A stretch of 64,000 nt of DNA. It comes from Diphasiastrum complanatum. Its lineage: Eukaryota > Streptophyta > Lycopodiopsida > Lycopodiales > Lycopodiaceae. Both the position numbers and the translations under genes were made by a program. Below, one piece after another: positions 1-11,995 of this stretch. The notes beneath the pieces were generated by a model that had not been told where the DNA came from, made no database searches, and was given only the letters and a program-made list of their open reading frames with translations. Each line of letters starts with the position of its first letter. The first letter of the stretch is position 1. The stretch covers positions 9,108,188 to 9,172,187 of the forward strand of contig CM055111.1 of assembly GCA_029204225.1 (NCBI GenBank), read 5' to 3'.

Positions 1-929
1 AATTAGTTCCTTATACATTCACAACTTTCAAGTCATTACTTAGCTATTGATTGAGTCACCAAGTATTTAAGAGGATGAGTCTTGCTAGCAGTAGTACTCT
101 TAAACCTTCTCATTGCTCATTCTTGAGTCATTGGGTAAGTAGCTTTTTGAATACTTTTAGATTGTACTAGTAATGCCTGCCCGACCAACGGCGGGCAAAT
201 TCAAATGTGAGGGCGGCGGGCATGTGCCCATCCCCCTGCTCGCCCATGTCTCCGCCCCTGCTCGTGCCCTCCCGTGCATCTGGCCTTCACCCTTTCTTCA
301 CCCTTCCTCAGTAAAAACATGGGTTTTCGGACAGCTCACGTTGCTCGTGATAGCGTGATGGGCAGCGTGAGCTACCTGGAAACCACTTTTCTTTTAGTAT
401 ATATAGATTTTACATCAGCTATTTGTAACTTGCAACTTGCATTGTGCAATGCGCAATCCAATTAAGTTTAAATATCACATTTGATTTAACATATTTAATC
501 CTAAGTGCCCTTAGGACTTGTTAAACAAATTTTTGTTTCACATTTTTTAGGAATTAAATTTAGCCAAATTCAGAAAGTCACAAATCTAAAGAGGTAAACT
601 GCCCAAGCCTATTTATATTTATCTAGTTTTTATGAGCAATGGCACATTTCAAAAGAATCCTTAACTTTTTGGTTTAACTTTGTAATGCTCTTGATGCATC
701 TTTTAGAGTTGTCATTACTACCCAAGGTCAATGATAACCAAGGTGTTTGCTTCACAATAATCAAAGTAATCAACTTTAGTGTTGTAGTTTGAAGGGAAAA
801 TTGCTCAACAAGGGCCATATGTCCTTTAAGTGACAACTTATCATTTTTTAATAGATATTTGGCTCTTATGCTTTTTGTGTTTATGATTTTGTGCTACTCT
901 AAAAGTGAACAAAAACATAGGTTATCAAT
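1..929. other. No gene recognised
   Basis: I see no gene here. Bases 170-300 are a GC-rich island, unlike the AT-rich surroundings, with only short open frames that resemble nothing I know. A TATA-like stretch (TATATATAG) lies near 399-407. The rest is AT-rich spacer without a recognisable repeat. Confidence 0.4.
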
Positions 930-1690
930 AGAACATACAAAGGGAGTTGCACAGGTGAAAACTTGTTTGTGTGGATTCCAATGCGTGGATGTTCCATATG
1001 AAGGTATAATCTGGTGATAAATAGCACAAGCTAGCCAAAAATTTCAATTTTGGATTGCATAGGTAATTCACAAAATATCTTGAACAAATCCACATCACTC
1101 CCCCTTAGTTGAGATTGATCCATTTTAGTCCACGAATATATGTTGAAACTTGGTAGGCATTATCTACGAGTGCCTTTGTATGCTTGTCTTTTAGTGAACC
1201 TTTGTGAGATGATGAATATCAATATGCTTAGTCCTAGAATGAAATCTAGCACAAAAACACAATGGCCAAATATCTACTCATGATATATTCATGAAACATA
1301 TAAAGGAGGTCATGTGAGCAAAAAATTGTTTGCATGGATATAGTCATGGATTTGCTTGGAAATAAACATGGAGACCATTGTTGGATTATTCACACATAGA
1401 TGTTTCATGCAAATGTATTTCTGGCTACAACTAGCACAAACTTAATCAGAATTCCAATTTTTGAATTGTGTGGATAATCCACACAATGGTTTACACCAAA
1501 TCCAAACGCTCCCTTAGTTTACATCCAACCAATTTAACATATGTAAAACTTAGTATGCGTCTTTTAGTACCGACTTTCTATGCTTGTCTTGTAGTAATGA
1601 TTTTGTGAGAATATGAGTTGTCAAATCTTTTGTTTGCAGTAGACCAGTTGTATAGTGCCGCCCATCATTATTTTGTCTCTAATAATATAA
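930..1690 (-). repeat. Two diverged copies of a copia 3' end
   Basis: Two related blocks, about 930-1240 and 1290-1640, share the same order of words: a stretch near ACAAATCCACATCACTCCC, then CCTTAGTT, then an AACTT(G/A)GTA block and a TATGCTTGTCTT block. Read on the minus strand, the second block gives a weak Ty1/copia C-terminus (residues like THILTKSL, cf. the usual ADIFTKPL) followed by a purine run (AACTAAGGGAGCG) that looks like a polypurine tract. I infer two nested or duplicated ends of one minus-strand copia family. No intact coding sequence remains. Confidence 0.4.
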
Positions 1691-1778
1691 TAGTGATCCA
1701 CTTATTGTGCTAACTTTGATATTTATTGATCATGCGTACATATCATGTGCTCAAAGTCGCAATAGATGTATTGTGTTG

Positions 1779-1779
<1 letters not shown>

Positions 1780-1862
<83 letters not shown>
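1780..1862. repeat. (CT)n microsatellite
   Basis: About 41 uninterrupted CT dinucleotides. The open frames across it (Ser-Leu or Glu-Arg repeats) are artefacts of the repeat. Confidence 0.98.
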
Positions 1863-1867
<5 letters not shown>

Positions 1868-2829
1868 GTTCCTGCATTTGTGCATGGTCGTCGAAAAAAA
1901 ATGTTTTTTTTTTTGCGATAATTTTTATTTTGTAACATTTTTTTTTTAATAAACTCAAATTTTTTTCACGAGTAAACCAACGTTTTGCAATATGATCATT
2001 AAAAAAATTGCCATACATTTTAAATTTCTTCTATGATCTTAATTTCTTTATGACCAAATGTTTCAAAGAAAACAAACTTTTTTAATAAGGGCCTTATTTT
2101 AAGTTGGTTTAATTATATTTAATTCTATATTTTCTTCATATCCTCACATCTTTTTTGTTTGATCTTGGAATCAAGTATTGTAAAAATAAGTAAAATTCAA
2201 TTTAACGAGCCGAATACCATGACTCAGTATTTTTGTAATCTTTACTTAATTTATTATTATTATTCTAAGTACACCCTATTCTAAGTTAATTTTCTAAGTA
2301 CACCCTATCCTAAGTTAATTTTTTTTTAATTTTCTTCTCAAACACATCATTCGTGAGGGGTTCGCCATTTGAAACATTGTTCTAGTGCCTCTTGCAGTCA
2401 TAGCTTCATTGATATGGGCAATGATGTGGTCCTTCACGACCACATGGTAAGGCCTTTTGTGCCCTTTTGTTGAATGAGCAAATGTCGGTTGGAGTTGTAT
2501 TTGGGCATTGCTCCACCCCAGTGAAGATATCTCACAGCTTCTTATCCATCAAAATACTCTTCATTTTGAATTTCCAAATGCTATAATTGGACACCTCATC
2601 CAATTTACTGGCTTCTCCAAGCACGAATTCTCCAAATCCTACCATTCTGCCAAAAAGTGCTCCTATAATATCTTAATGAGCTAAATGAAAGGCTTATATT
2701 GTAATGAGAATAGGCATTGTGCCCACTCCTCAGAAATTGGCACTCATCACCATTCGACTCCATGAAATTGGTACATGTCACCATTCGTCGACGCAACTCT
2801 GTCTCGATCGTTGGTGAGCTCCAGCTTCT
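1863..2829. other. No clear gene
   Basis: AT-rich at 1863-2340, with T and A runs and a short tandem repeat near 2270-2320 (TTCTAAGTACACCCTAT twice). The part from about 2340 to 2829 may be the decayed continuation of the copia gag fragment just to the right on the minus strand, but I could not fix a frame. Confidence 0.35.
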
Positions 2830-3110
2830 GAAACCACAATTTGTTGTTAGTCATATGCCTTTTGCTCCTAAATCCACGTACCAATGCATGTGATCAATGG
2901 AATGTTGTGATTCCAATGTCATAGCAAATGTCGTACTTGGGCCTTTATTGTCATTATCATGATCATCTTCAACAAGATTGGTCAATTGTTTCACCTTGCC
3001 CTTTTTAATATCGGCCTTCTTTTTGTGGCAAATCCTTTGCCCAATGTCTAGGCTTTTGGCAATCATAAACACTTGTCTTTTTTCTTCTTTATTAGTAGGG
3101 TGACCTTGGT
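2830..3110 (-). pseudogene. Copia Gag-protease fragment
   Basis: The minus strand encodes a short stretch with a basic CHKKKADIKKGK region, an acidic linker and then HWYVDLGAK. That fits the Ty1/copia order of zinc-knuckle tail, linker and aspartic protease active site (usually WYVDSGAS), with Ser of the D-S/T-G signature replaced by Leu. Stops follow at once. It is a broken fragment without LTRs of its own that I can assign. Confidence 0.5.
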
Positions 3111-3211
3111 CTAGGCCTCTAATTCCATTGAAATTAGTTGAGAATTGAGTTTGATTGTGCCAAAAATGACCTTGGAGGACATGATTGACTATGTGTTTGT
3201 GTGGGTGGGTG

Positions 3212-3365
<154 letters not shown>

Positions 3366-4373
3366 TTACACAGTTTCACGTAGTTCCTCTTGACAAAGCA
3401 AGTCTAAGCCCTCTTAAGCCTTCATTTTGGCTTAAATAAACAATCAACAATCGACGGTGAACAAATTAGAGACAGATTCTAAGAAATTATCAAATGCTCC
3501 ATAGTTGTCCATGCAGCGTGAGTATACACATTAAAAAATGAATAAGAAGCATGAGGTAGAACCATTGCTGGCCAGCGAGCTACTACAAAGTATAGTGAAT
3601 TGAAAACTTCATGAATGGTCCATGTTGGTCCATCGATGTGATCAGCAGACCTTCCACAATATAAATCCTTGTTATCAAGATGTTATGATTACTTATGTGG
3701 AGTGACAACACTTCCCACATACATCTGAAATGATTGCATAACTAAAGAGATGATTGCATCAACAAGTCTAGATAAAACAAACCACTTACCATGAAGTAGA
3801 AACCAAAGAAGGCAAGCTTGATAGGGTGCACTTTCTACAATGAGCAACATGCTGCCCTCTCCTCACACCGTGTTGTGAAGAAACGTCAGTCGAGAATGGG
3901 TGATATATAGTGGTTTGTGAGGAAGCTTTAAGGATAGTGGTATTTTTCCTTGATGGGGTGGCAACAAATCCTATCCATTCATTAAAGCTAAGCTCTAGCC
4001 AATATTAGAGGTTATCTATTAAAAATGGTAGGAAAAATTGAATAGTATAGTATGGGTTAGGGGTGGTATTGGTGTAGGACCTTTAAATGAGAAGTTTTGT
4101 TGTCTTTGGCATGGCTCAGCGTAGGGAGGTACCTTATAGTATAGAAGCATCCATGAGAGAGAGCCTGACAGAGAACCCACCAATTGTCCCTCAATTAGTG
4201 AATCCCTTAGGGGGTAGTTAGCCCCTCATAAGGGATAGCTAACTGCTCGCCAAGAGACCATTGATATTGTGTGGTAGAACATAGGATAACCCTGGAAAAG
4301 AATCTGAAAGAAGAAGTTTGCTGATAATAAGACAAAGTTGTAGGGTCTTCAATCTAACGATGTAGTAATAGCC
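3366..4373. other. Intergenic, nothing recognised
   Basis: No coding frame resembles a known protein on either strand. The composition is ordinary AT-rich spacer. Confidence 0.4.
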
Positions 4374-4993
4374 CTCCAGCCTATCAACAAGGGTTAGTTC
4401 ACTGGATAGGCACCTAACTATGCATAGATGCTACTTTTAGTCAGTTCCCTACTTTTTATCTAACTCTACCTCCACTAACACTACTCACACTAACTCTACT
4501 TCCCTAAACTAACTTCATCATGATTGTTGGTGAAAGGGAAGGGTAGAATAGAAGAGAAAGACGGAGAAGAGAGAAAGAGAGATAGAGTTGAGGGGGAGGT
4601 TAGCTCAAAAGCTCAAGATGCATGCTAATGGAGAAACCATAACTATTAAAACAAGAACATAGAAAAGGAAACAATTAGAAACACACAAGAAAAGCATTAG
4701 CATGAGTGCTTAGCAAATGAGGATGCTTGGCTCTCCACATTGGTAGAGTTTCCTCCTTCTCATTAAGCATGGAAATAGAGTACAAATGGTGCTTTTTTAT
4801 AAAATGGAGAAGGCCCTTGCCCCAAAATCCTATTGGCTAATATTTACATTGATCCTATCCATTCATCTTGGACCCAACTTGATCCAAGGGTCCACAAAAA
4901 GTACATTGAAATTCACAAGATTCATGTGAGTTCCAAATTGGACCCAACTCTAAAAAAGTAATCTCAAAGTTTAAAATTGACTTTGGGCTTGGA
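4374..4993 (-). repeat. Truncated LTR, left copy of direct repeat
   Basis: This block is nearly identical to 7640-8257 and in the same orientation: both begin GCCCTC..GCCT.TCAACAAGGG and run through a GA-rich tract into GGACCCAACTCTAAAAAAGTA. The right copy continues a further ~165 bp to a CA end, so the left copy has lost that part. I read the pair as LTRs of the minus-strand gypsy element between them. Target duplications are not visible, so rearrangement is likely. Confidence 0.65.
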
Positions 4994-5030
4994 GGGCGGG
5001 CAGTGCTTGCAACTCATTGTCTTTTATTGT

Positions 5031-6392
5031 CTATGCGAAAAATGATATTTGCCAGTCGCCTCTTGATGACTCGTGGGGATACTTTGCTAGAAATTCATTT
5101 ATTTTCTCCTCCATGGACTTTGGTCTTCGGAAGGCTCGGCTGGCAGATATGGTGCGCGAACCTCTTGATGATGAGGCATGTCCTTCCTCTTGGCTTTGGC
5201 TCAGACCTGCGTCTTGGCCTTGGTCTCGCGTTTCAGCACCCGTATCTGCTGGTCTTTGGTCTTGGCCTTCGGACCCTTGATCTTGACTGAACCCCCCTGC
5301 TACTTGCTGGCCTTGGTCATGGCTCATGCTCGTCTGTGCAGCATCAAAAACTGGTGGCGGTGGAATCACCATTGGAGTGGATTGGGTCTTCTTCTCCATG
5401 TACTACTGGCAAGCCTTGAGGGCTTGTTTGGCCTAGGCGAGCTCGTGAGTTGCGCTTGTCCGGTACTTGTCGAACTCTATCTGGTAGTTGTATAACATTT
5501 GGCTATATACCTGCACCTGACGCCTAAAGAGATTCATCTCTACTTGAGAGAGCGACCTTGAGTCTAGTGTAGGTTGAGCTAGCCAGACGAGTTTTTCATT
5601 TTGTAAGGCTTTTACTTCCATCCTCGGGCGCGTATTCTCTGCTTTAAAAATTTGTAGTTGCACCTGGAGGGAGGCCTCTTTCAGCACTTTGGAGAGGCTT
5701 TGGATATATTGGTTGAGACCATTATCCTTCTGCTGCAACTTGGCAATCTCTCGGTGCCCTTCTTGTTCATGATGTTGAGCTAGAATAAGCTCTTGCTGCA
5801 GCTTTGTGAGTTTCGCTTGTAGTTGTGTGTTGCTTGTCACCAGGTGGAGTACCCTGCTGTCCAAAATGGCCTTGGCTGCTACCGCCTCCAAGATGTATGT
5901 GCCTAAGGTTTGGTACGCCGTTGATAAGTCTGTTGGAACAGCCAGTATGCTGGCACTGATAGGGGCTTGTGTGGTAGTGGCCCCAATGACTTGTGGAGCT
6001 CCGTTGTCGTTGTCTTCAATCAGGTTCTCAGGGGGCCTATTGTCATCTGGGGCGGTGGGATCTGTCCGATCTGGTGATGGTATGAAAACTGTCTAAACAA
6101 ATGTGCCATCAGGCAATGGTTGGTCGTCCTCGATAACCTTTGGTGGCAAAACAGGTGGTGTGAGAGAAGCAGCAGTGGAAACAGGGGTGGGGACTGTTTG
6201 TCCAAACGAGAGGATGGGAGGAACAGAGGGGAACTGAAGTGTGGTGTGGAGCACAAAAGACGAGGATGGAGCAGAAATGGTCTGATGTGGGAGTGAAAAG
6301 TTGATGACTTGCATCCATGCCAGAGTGTCCAGAGACAACTGAGAATCAGAGGGATTTAACTGGAGAGGAGACTCAAAGAGGTCTGCGAGAGT
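5031..6392 (-). pseudogene. Coiled-coil ORF of a gypsy element
   Basis: One continuous minus-strand frame of about 450 codons, broken only by TAG codons at 6093-6095, 5433-5435 and 5403-5405. The first third is rich in Pro, Ser and Thr. The middle is a heptad-rich coiled coil (around TQLQAKLTKLQQELILAQ). The last third is Gln/Gly/Asp-rich with a basic RGSRTISASRAFRRP patch. I do not recognise the protein and saw no catalytic motif. It lies downstream of integrase in the same orientation, where some plant gypsy elements carry an additional or env-like ORF; the function is unknown. The start is unclear: no ATG lies in frame before 6338, and the frame is open back to about 6392. All three stops fit CAG to TAG changes. 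Confidence 0.6.
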
Positions 6393-7106
6393 TCAAAAGG
6401 TGATTTGACTACCCTATGAAGGTTCTGCGAGGGTTCGACTCTCGCAGGAGGTGATCTCTCACACAACATGTTCCTGTGCTTGAATTTTCAATATCAAACT
6501 ATGTAAGCAGGCTAATTTCACTACTCTGATTCCATTTAGGCCCCTTGCGAAGGTTGGTATGATGATCTTGATTCTCTACTAAGGTTTTGAAGATTCAACT
6601 TCTGGGAACCCTTGCACACACCAAAAAATGATTATTTCTCTATCAAGAACTCTCGCAAAGATTTTTATGGATGCATCTGGGTCAGATCTAGTGATTTCCA
6701 AGTCTCAAGAGCTATCTCCCAGGGCATCTCCAAAAATCATGAAAAAAGTGCTCTTTTAGAGTGTTTTCTGCCTAGATCTTGAGATTCTTTGATTTTTAAG
6801 TTTTGCAAACTGGTAATCTGTTGCATCCATGTTAGATCTGACTATTGGTGATTCTCTGAAAGTTTTGATAGATATATTTGGTAGCTGATCCATCAGTTTT
6901 GGGTGAAATTTGCCCTTAAACTGCCATAGTTACGAAGATCGAGGTCTTTGATCTACAATTTTGAGGGACTTATTGGCATAATCTGGCTGAATCTTGATGG
7001 ATCTAGCTTTATTTGGCTTGTTCTTCCTAGATCTAGTTGTGATGGCCTAGCATAATAGCTTTTCGTCACATGCGACCACCAACCTGGATCTACTTCACTG
7101 CGGTGG
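6393..7106. other. Gypsy internal spacer
   Basis: No coding frame. The word CTCTCGCAG or its complement recurs near 6385-6450. Its position between integrase and the coiled-coil ORF suggests an untranslated or intron-like spacer of the gypsy element. Confidence 0.4.
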
Positions 7107-7640
7107 CTAGTACTTGTGCAACCAGCTATCGTTGATGGGTGTGTCGAACGGTGTCCCATCTAGCTTTTCCAGATTCATGGCTCCATGATTAAGAATTTCC
7201 TTGATTTGATAAGGACCTTTGTCTATGAATTTTAATTTTCCCTTGATCGCCTTGGTTTTATACATCACGACCATATCTCCGAAACGAAGATCCTTCTTTT
7301 GTAACATGCGATTGTGCCATGCTTTGCGTCTTTTCTTTTCAGCTGTCATTGCATGCACAGCTAGTAAGCGTGTTTCACAAAGTTTATGCAGAGCTTCATG
7401 GCGTAGTTGTAGAGATTTGGATTCATTAAAGCGTTGCGTTGTGGCAATCCTTAATGAAGGGACTAAAAACTCCACTAGCATTACAGCATCCTAACCATAC
7501 ACCAATTGGAAAGGTATTTGATTAGTGTTTCCCTTATATGTTGTCCTGAATGCCCACAGAGCAGCATGCAACTTATGTTTTCAATCTGATCTACTAGCTT
7601 CAACTGTTTTCGTGAGCATGCTACACATGATCTTAAGCCC
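7107..7640 (-). pseudogene. Gypsy integrase C-terminal region
   Basis: The minus strand reads as the end of a Ty3/gypsy integrase. A core-end segment (LHAALWAFRTTYKGNT, then IPFQLVYG) is followed by the basic HNRMLQKKDLRFGDMVVMY and the C-terminal module GKLKFIDKGPYQIKEIL..GAMNLEKLDGTPFDTPIN. This module is typical of plant Tat/Athila-like integrases, judged from memory. A TAG interrupts the QLVYG(Q)D region. Gag, protease, RT and RNase H are absent: integrase sits within ~10 bp of the right LTR, so the internal region suffered a large deletion. Confidence 0.8.
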
Positions 7641-7647
7641 TCTTGCC

Positions 7648-8424
7648 TGTCAACAAGGGTTAGTTCACTGGATAGGCACCTAACTATGCATAGATGCTAC
7701 TTTTAGTTAGTTCCCTACTTTTTATCTAACTCTACCTCCACTAACGCTATTCATACTAACTCTACTTCCCTAAACTAACTTCATCATGATTGTTGGTGAA
7801 AGGGAAGGGTAGAATAGAAGAGAAAGACGGAGAAGAGAGAAAGAGAGAGATACAGTTGAGGGGGAGGTTAGCTCAAAAGCTCAAGATGCATGCTAATGGA
7901 AAAACCATAACTATTAAAACAAGAACATAGAAAAGAAAACAATTAGAAACACACAACAAAAGCATTAGCATGAGTGCTTAGCAAATGAGGATGCTTGACT
8001 CTCCACATTGGTAGGGTTTCCTCCTCCTCATTAAGCATGGAAATAGAGTACAAATGGTGCCTTTTTATAAAATCAGGAAGGCCCTTGCCCCAAAATCCTA
8101 TTGGCTAATATTTACATTGATCCTATCCATTCATCTTGGACCCAACTTGATCCAAGGGTCTACCAAAAGTACATTGAAATTCACAAGATTCATGTGAGTT
8201 CCAAATTGGACCCAACTCTAAAAAAGTATTCTCTAGGTTTAAAATTGACTTTGAGCCTCAAGTTTTATCTTACTTACAAAGGTCCCAAGACTATTACTTT
8301 ATTTACAACTTAGCTTGTGTGCTCACTGGGCCATGGGCTTATACGCGTAGGATGCCATGCCCTCGTAGCACATTTTATTGGATGAATTTTATTTATTTAC
8401 ACTTCGTCGGGAATACCCCCAACA
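7648..8424 (-). repeat. LTR, right copy of direct repeat
   Basis: In minus-strand sense this repeat starts TGTTGGGGGTATTCCCG at 8424 and ends CTTGTTGACA at 7648, a proper TG...CA pair of about 777 bp. It matches 4382-4993 over most of its length. It would be the 5' LTR of the deleted gypsy element. Confidence 0.7.
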
Positions 8425-8502
8425 AAAGTTTATCAATCATGAAACCAACTTTTTTAAAGGCATTTAGTAAAATTTCTCTCTCTTTAATGAAGATATCTTG
8501 TT

Positions 8503-9851
8503 TGTTACAGTAATACATTGCAGAAATAACTTGGGAAATAATAATCTTGTATGAGTTGTAGACTGGTCTATTAGAGGCCAGATGTATATATTGTAAAAAA
8601 AGAAAAGGTAATTCTTTTGTTCTATCAAAATTGTTGGAAAGAGATGTGTAAAAGATAGGTCAAAAAGAATTGAATACAAATAATTCAAATGACAAGAAAA
8701 AGAACTTATCTTGCGCAGCGAAATAAACTATCTTCCTCTTTCTTCATGCCATACTATGCCTATCAATTTCAAACCAAACAATAGTGATAAAAATCACGTT
8801 CGATCTTATAGTAACTAACTTTGAAATCATTAGTACTACAGTGATTATGTAGCCAAACATTAAAGCATTGGATTATCAGACAAATAATCAATCACAAAGA
8901 ATTATAGAAACACATATATTCTGAGACAAAACTGAACGCAATAAAAAATAGTATTGATTCAGTATGAAATAAAACAGAAGTAAATGATTATAACAAGTTT
9001 GCAGATCGAAGCCGCGTATTGTAAGCTATTTCTAAACGACTAAGTCTGAATTAAGTGCAACTATTGATAAGCAATAAGTGCAATAGCAATCTCTAATCAA
9101 CTCTAAAGAACTGAGCTAGAATGCTCAAGAGTGTTCAAGCTCGCAGGCTTGAGAGAGAGCTAACTATTCAATACTTGATCTCTTTTGAATTGAGAGTTCT
9201 AATCATGTTGATATAGGAATATGAACAACTATTTATACTAAGCAATTAGGTCGCCAAATGCGACTGCCAGTTGGCTAGAGTCTGCTGACATTCATCCAGT
9301 TCTTCTCAGAAGTTGCTTGCTGATATTTGGCCATAAACAGTTTGTCTACAGTGGTCGTAAACGGTCTGTCTGCATTAATAAACATGACTGTCACTCTGTA
9401 GAAATGAACGTAAACTGTCATCAGGGAAAAGCGAAAATGCCAAAGTGAGAGAAAATCTTGAAGGGCAAAAAATGAGAAGGTCTTCAGTCAAGTCATTTTC
9501 TTAATTTTTAGGGCACTTTGAAAATGCAAAAAATGCGACACTGCATTTTTACTCAAAATTTCTGACAAGTGAAAAATGCAAAAAACGTGACACTGCATTT
9601 TTACTTGCAATTTTTTATAGTGTCACTTTAAGAGAAAATTGACTGTAGCAAAAAGACGAAAATGTTGGATTTTGTAGTGGAAGAAAATTTCTGAAACTGT
9701 TGTCAAACTCCGTGTATTTCTATAGACTGTGTAAAAACACTTGTAATTTTGCAGACTGTGTAAAACACGGGAGAATATGCAGAATTGGATAAACAGTTGG
9801 ATGAAGATTAAAAATCGATTAGTGAATTAGTAGGAAGGAGAATAATCAACG
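8503..9851 (-). repeat. Copia LTR (family F)
   Basis: In minus-strand sense it starts CGTTGATTATTCTCC next to a polypurine tract (TTAAGGGGGAG) at 9852-9862. The same start occurs as TGTTGGATTATTCTCC at 63,871 on the plus strand. The far end near 8503 (TGTTACAG on the plus strand) is a guess. It is the 3' LTR of the copia fragment at 9863-10,810. Confidence 0.6.
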
Positions 9852-9862
9852 CTCCCCCTTAA

Positions 9863-10810
9863 TCTAAATCCATGAATGCCTTGACCTTTAAACTTAGTTC
9901 TGCACAGAAGCTTAATGCTTTAGTAAAAATATTTGTTGTCATAACAATACTACAATCTGACCTCTTTGTCGAGAACTTTGCTTCTGACATAGTGATACTT
10001 CAGTTCATGATTTTTTCATTGTCTCCAAATAGATGCAATTGATGATACTGACATAGTCAGAAATGACGAGAAGAAATGCAATGAAGAATTTTTGAAGGAC
10101 ATGATCCCTCTGTGGGTAGCTGTAGCAAGCTATGTGGCTCTGGCTACCATCTCCACTGGCGTCATCCCACAAATCTTCTAACCTTTGAAGAGGTATTTTG
10201 TACTGGTCTACTACATTCTGGCTCCCGTTCTCCTTTCAGTAGATATTACTTCCGTTGTTGCTCATTTTAGCTCACTAAATATTATCTATTGTTCATAAAA
10301 TTAATATCAGATCTATGAAAGTTTCTCAACCAAATTGCTTTCTTTGTAGCTTGTGAGGCTACAATATACTCTGATTCTATAGAAGATAGTGCTACCGAAG
10401 ATTACTTGCGATTGTTCTAGGAAATTGGACCATTGTTGAGGAAAAATGTAAATTTGAAAGTGGATTTACGAGTGTCTAATCTCTAGTCCAACTTGCATCT
10501 GTAAAACCAATGAATAAATTGACTTTGTCATTGGCGACTTCTCCATAACAAATGCAAAAGTCCATAGTAGCTCAAAGATATCTCATGACTTTGATAAGAG
10601 CCTTCCAATGTGTTACACCAGGGTTTGCCATCTACTAGCTTAAAGAGATGATTGCAAAAGCTATCGCTGGCCTGGTACAAATCATTGCGTACATAAGAGT
10701 TCCTATAATAGAATGGTAAGGATACTCACGCATCTGCTCCTTCTCTCGAATTGTTTGAGGACACTGGTCCTTTGACAATTTGAGACCTGGTTCCATTGGT
10801 GAGAGAGCTA
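9863..10810 (-). pseudogene. Copia RT/RNase H remnant (element F)
   Basis: The minus strand gives copia landmarks in several frames: PMEPGLKLSKDQCPQTIRE, a degraded SIIGTLMYA..TRP motif after RT, then RNase H remnants towards the polypurine tract. Many stops and frameshifts. The 5' part of the element is missing: at about 10,810 the sequence passes straight into copy 3 of the multi-gene element. Confidence 0.65.
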
Positions 10811-10814
10811 ACTT

Positions 10815-11084
10815 GCAATGGAGCCTAAATTACATCACGCAGGAACTACTTCTCCTACAAGATGATATACCTTCAGCCTTCATATTCATTTCAAATGGTA
10901 AACTCGTAAGTAACTGTAAACACTCTATTCTTTATGTATAGTTTTTTTCAAAAATTTATCGTATAATCTTTATCCTAAATGTAACATACTTTGTGTTGAA
11001 TTTATGCAGATATGTAAAAGACATGAGCTCGAGATCAAATGTAGAGATATTGGTGAAACTATCCAACTGATGGAAGAACACTGA
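10815..11084 (+). pseudogene. Gene R C-terminal exons, copy 3
   Basis: Two exon-like blocks match copy 2 (62,400-62,670). The first contains WSLNYITQELLLLQDD. The second begins after an intron-like TTTATGCAG at 11,009 and ends ETIQLMEEH with TGA at 11,082-11,084. Against copy 2, the 21 codons from HELEIKC to the stop differ at five bases, all third positions and all synonymous, so this frame was translated and selected. How the two blocks splice is unclear, because the obvious donor gives the wrong phase. Upstream exons are absent here. Function unknown. Confidence 0.55.
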
Positions 11085-11315
11085 GATTTACTATTTGAAA
11101 ATACATGTCCATCATCGTTATTGAATATGAAAACAAGAATCTTGTTTTTTTTATCAATCTAGAAGATTGCAATCCAGTATTGTACTATGGACACAGCTTG
11201 ATTATAAGAATGATATCAATAAAAATCCCATAAATGGGCTGTTTACATGTAAGATTGTATCTCCTTTTTTGGATGGTAACATATACATGTTTACATTTGA
11301 AATCCTATTCAGTAA

Positions 11316-11875
11316 GTTTATCTTTATTTTCTATATCAGTATCAGGAGCTATCAAGGCAACAGTCTCTTATCCTGTAATTTTGCCTTCCTCTGTATTAGC
11401 AAGGATTCTATGCCTCTTTGATCGTATATAATAAAATCTGCATCCTGAGCAACCTTAAGGCTGTTAAGGGAGGAGCAGCATTCTTTTTCATGCCCTCAAG
11501 CTCTGGCACAAAATTCACACCATTCTGTACAAAAGTTTTGACCAACTCTTGCCGCAATCTATACACTTCGTCAGGATTGTACAGGTCAAGGGTGAACTAT
11601 CATGACAAACCAGGTGAATGAGCAAATTAGTAACAATGACACTAAATAGATAATAATTAGAATGAAAGCAACAAATGAGCAAAATATTACCTTGTCAATA
11701 TCGACATCGACTTGTAGATTGTACCACTCAAAAAAGAGCTTTGTATTATACAGGACAAACCATGCACAACTAAAAGCATCCTTTTGTTGTATAGGGAGGC
11801 TGCAGATATTGAATGGAAATTATAACATCAAATCCATCAAGGATCATGTTTTTGAAGTCAAAATCGAATAGTTCT
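11316..11875 (-). pseudogene. Ulp1-like protease C-terminal exons, copy 3
   Basis: Minus-strand homologue of 24,640-25,234. One exon (about 11,691-11,800) encodes the protease signature with catalytic-type Gln and Cys (QQKDAFSCAWFVLYNTK), followed by a donor-like GTAATATT. The next exon (about 11,630 downwards) begins FTLDLYNPDEVYRLRQELVK, matching FTLEPYTPNDVYRFRQELIR of copy 1, then decays by frameshift and stops. The N-terminal protease exons and the H3 domain are missing; the copy ends at 11,875 against a copia gag fragment. It converges with gene R, as in copies 1 and 2. Confidence 0.7.
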
Positions 11876-11995
11876 TGAATGGTGGGAGCACATTCAATCC
11901 TATATGACCAGAATAAAGGCAATAAAGAATGAATTGCATTCCATAGGCGACTGCATTAGAGAAAATATGGGCCCAAAGAAGGCCCTATAAGAAAT
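11876..11995 (+). pseudogene. Copia gag fragment
   Basis: About 110 bases encode EHIQSYMTRIKAIKNELHS, closely matching EHIQTYMTRIKTMRDELHS in the gag of element B at 26,464. Nothing of the rest of the element is attached. Confidence 0.7.

Noticed and set aside
1707-2018. Ser-Leu and Glu-Arg repeat proteins
   Set aside because: They translate a CT microsatellite.
4374-8424. Recent complete gypsy element
   Set aside because: Most of pol is missing, the left LTR is truncated and no target duplication is visible.
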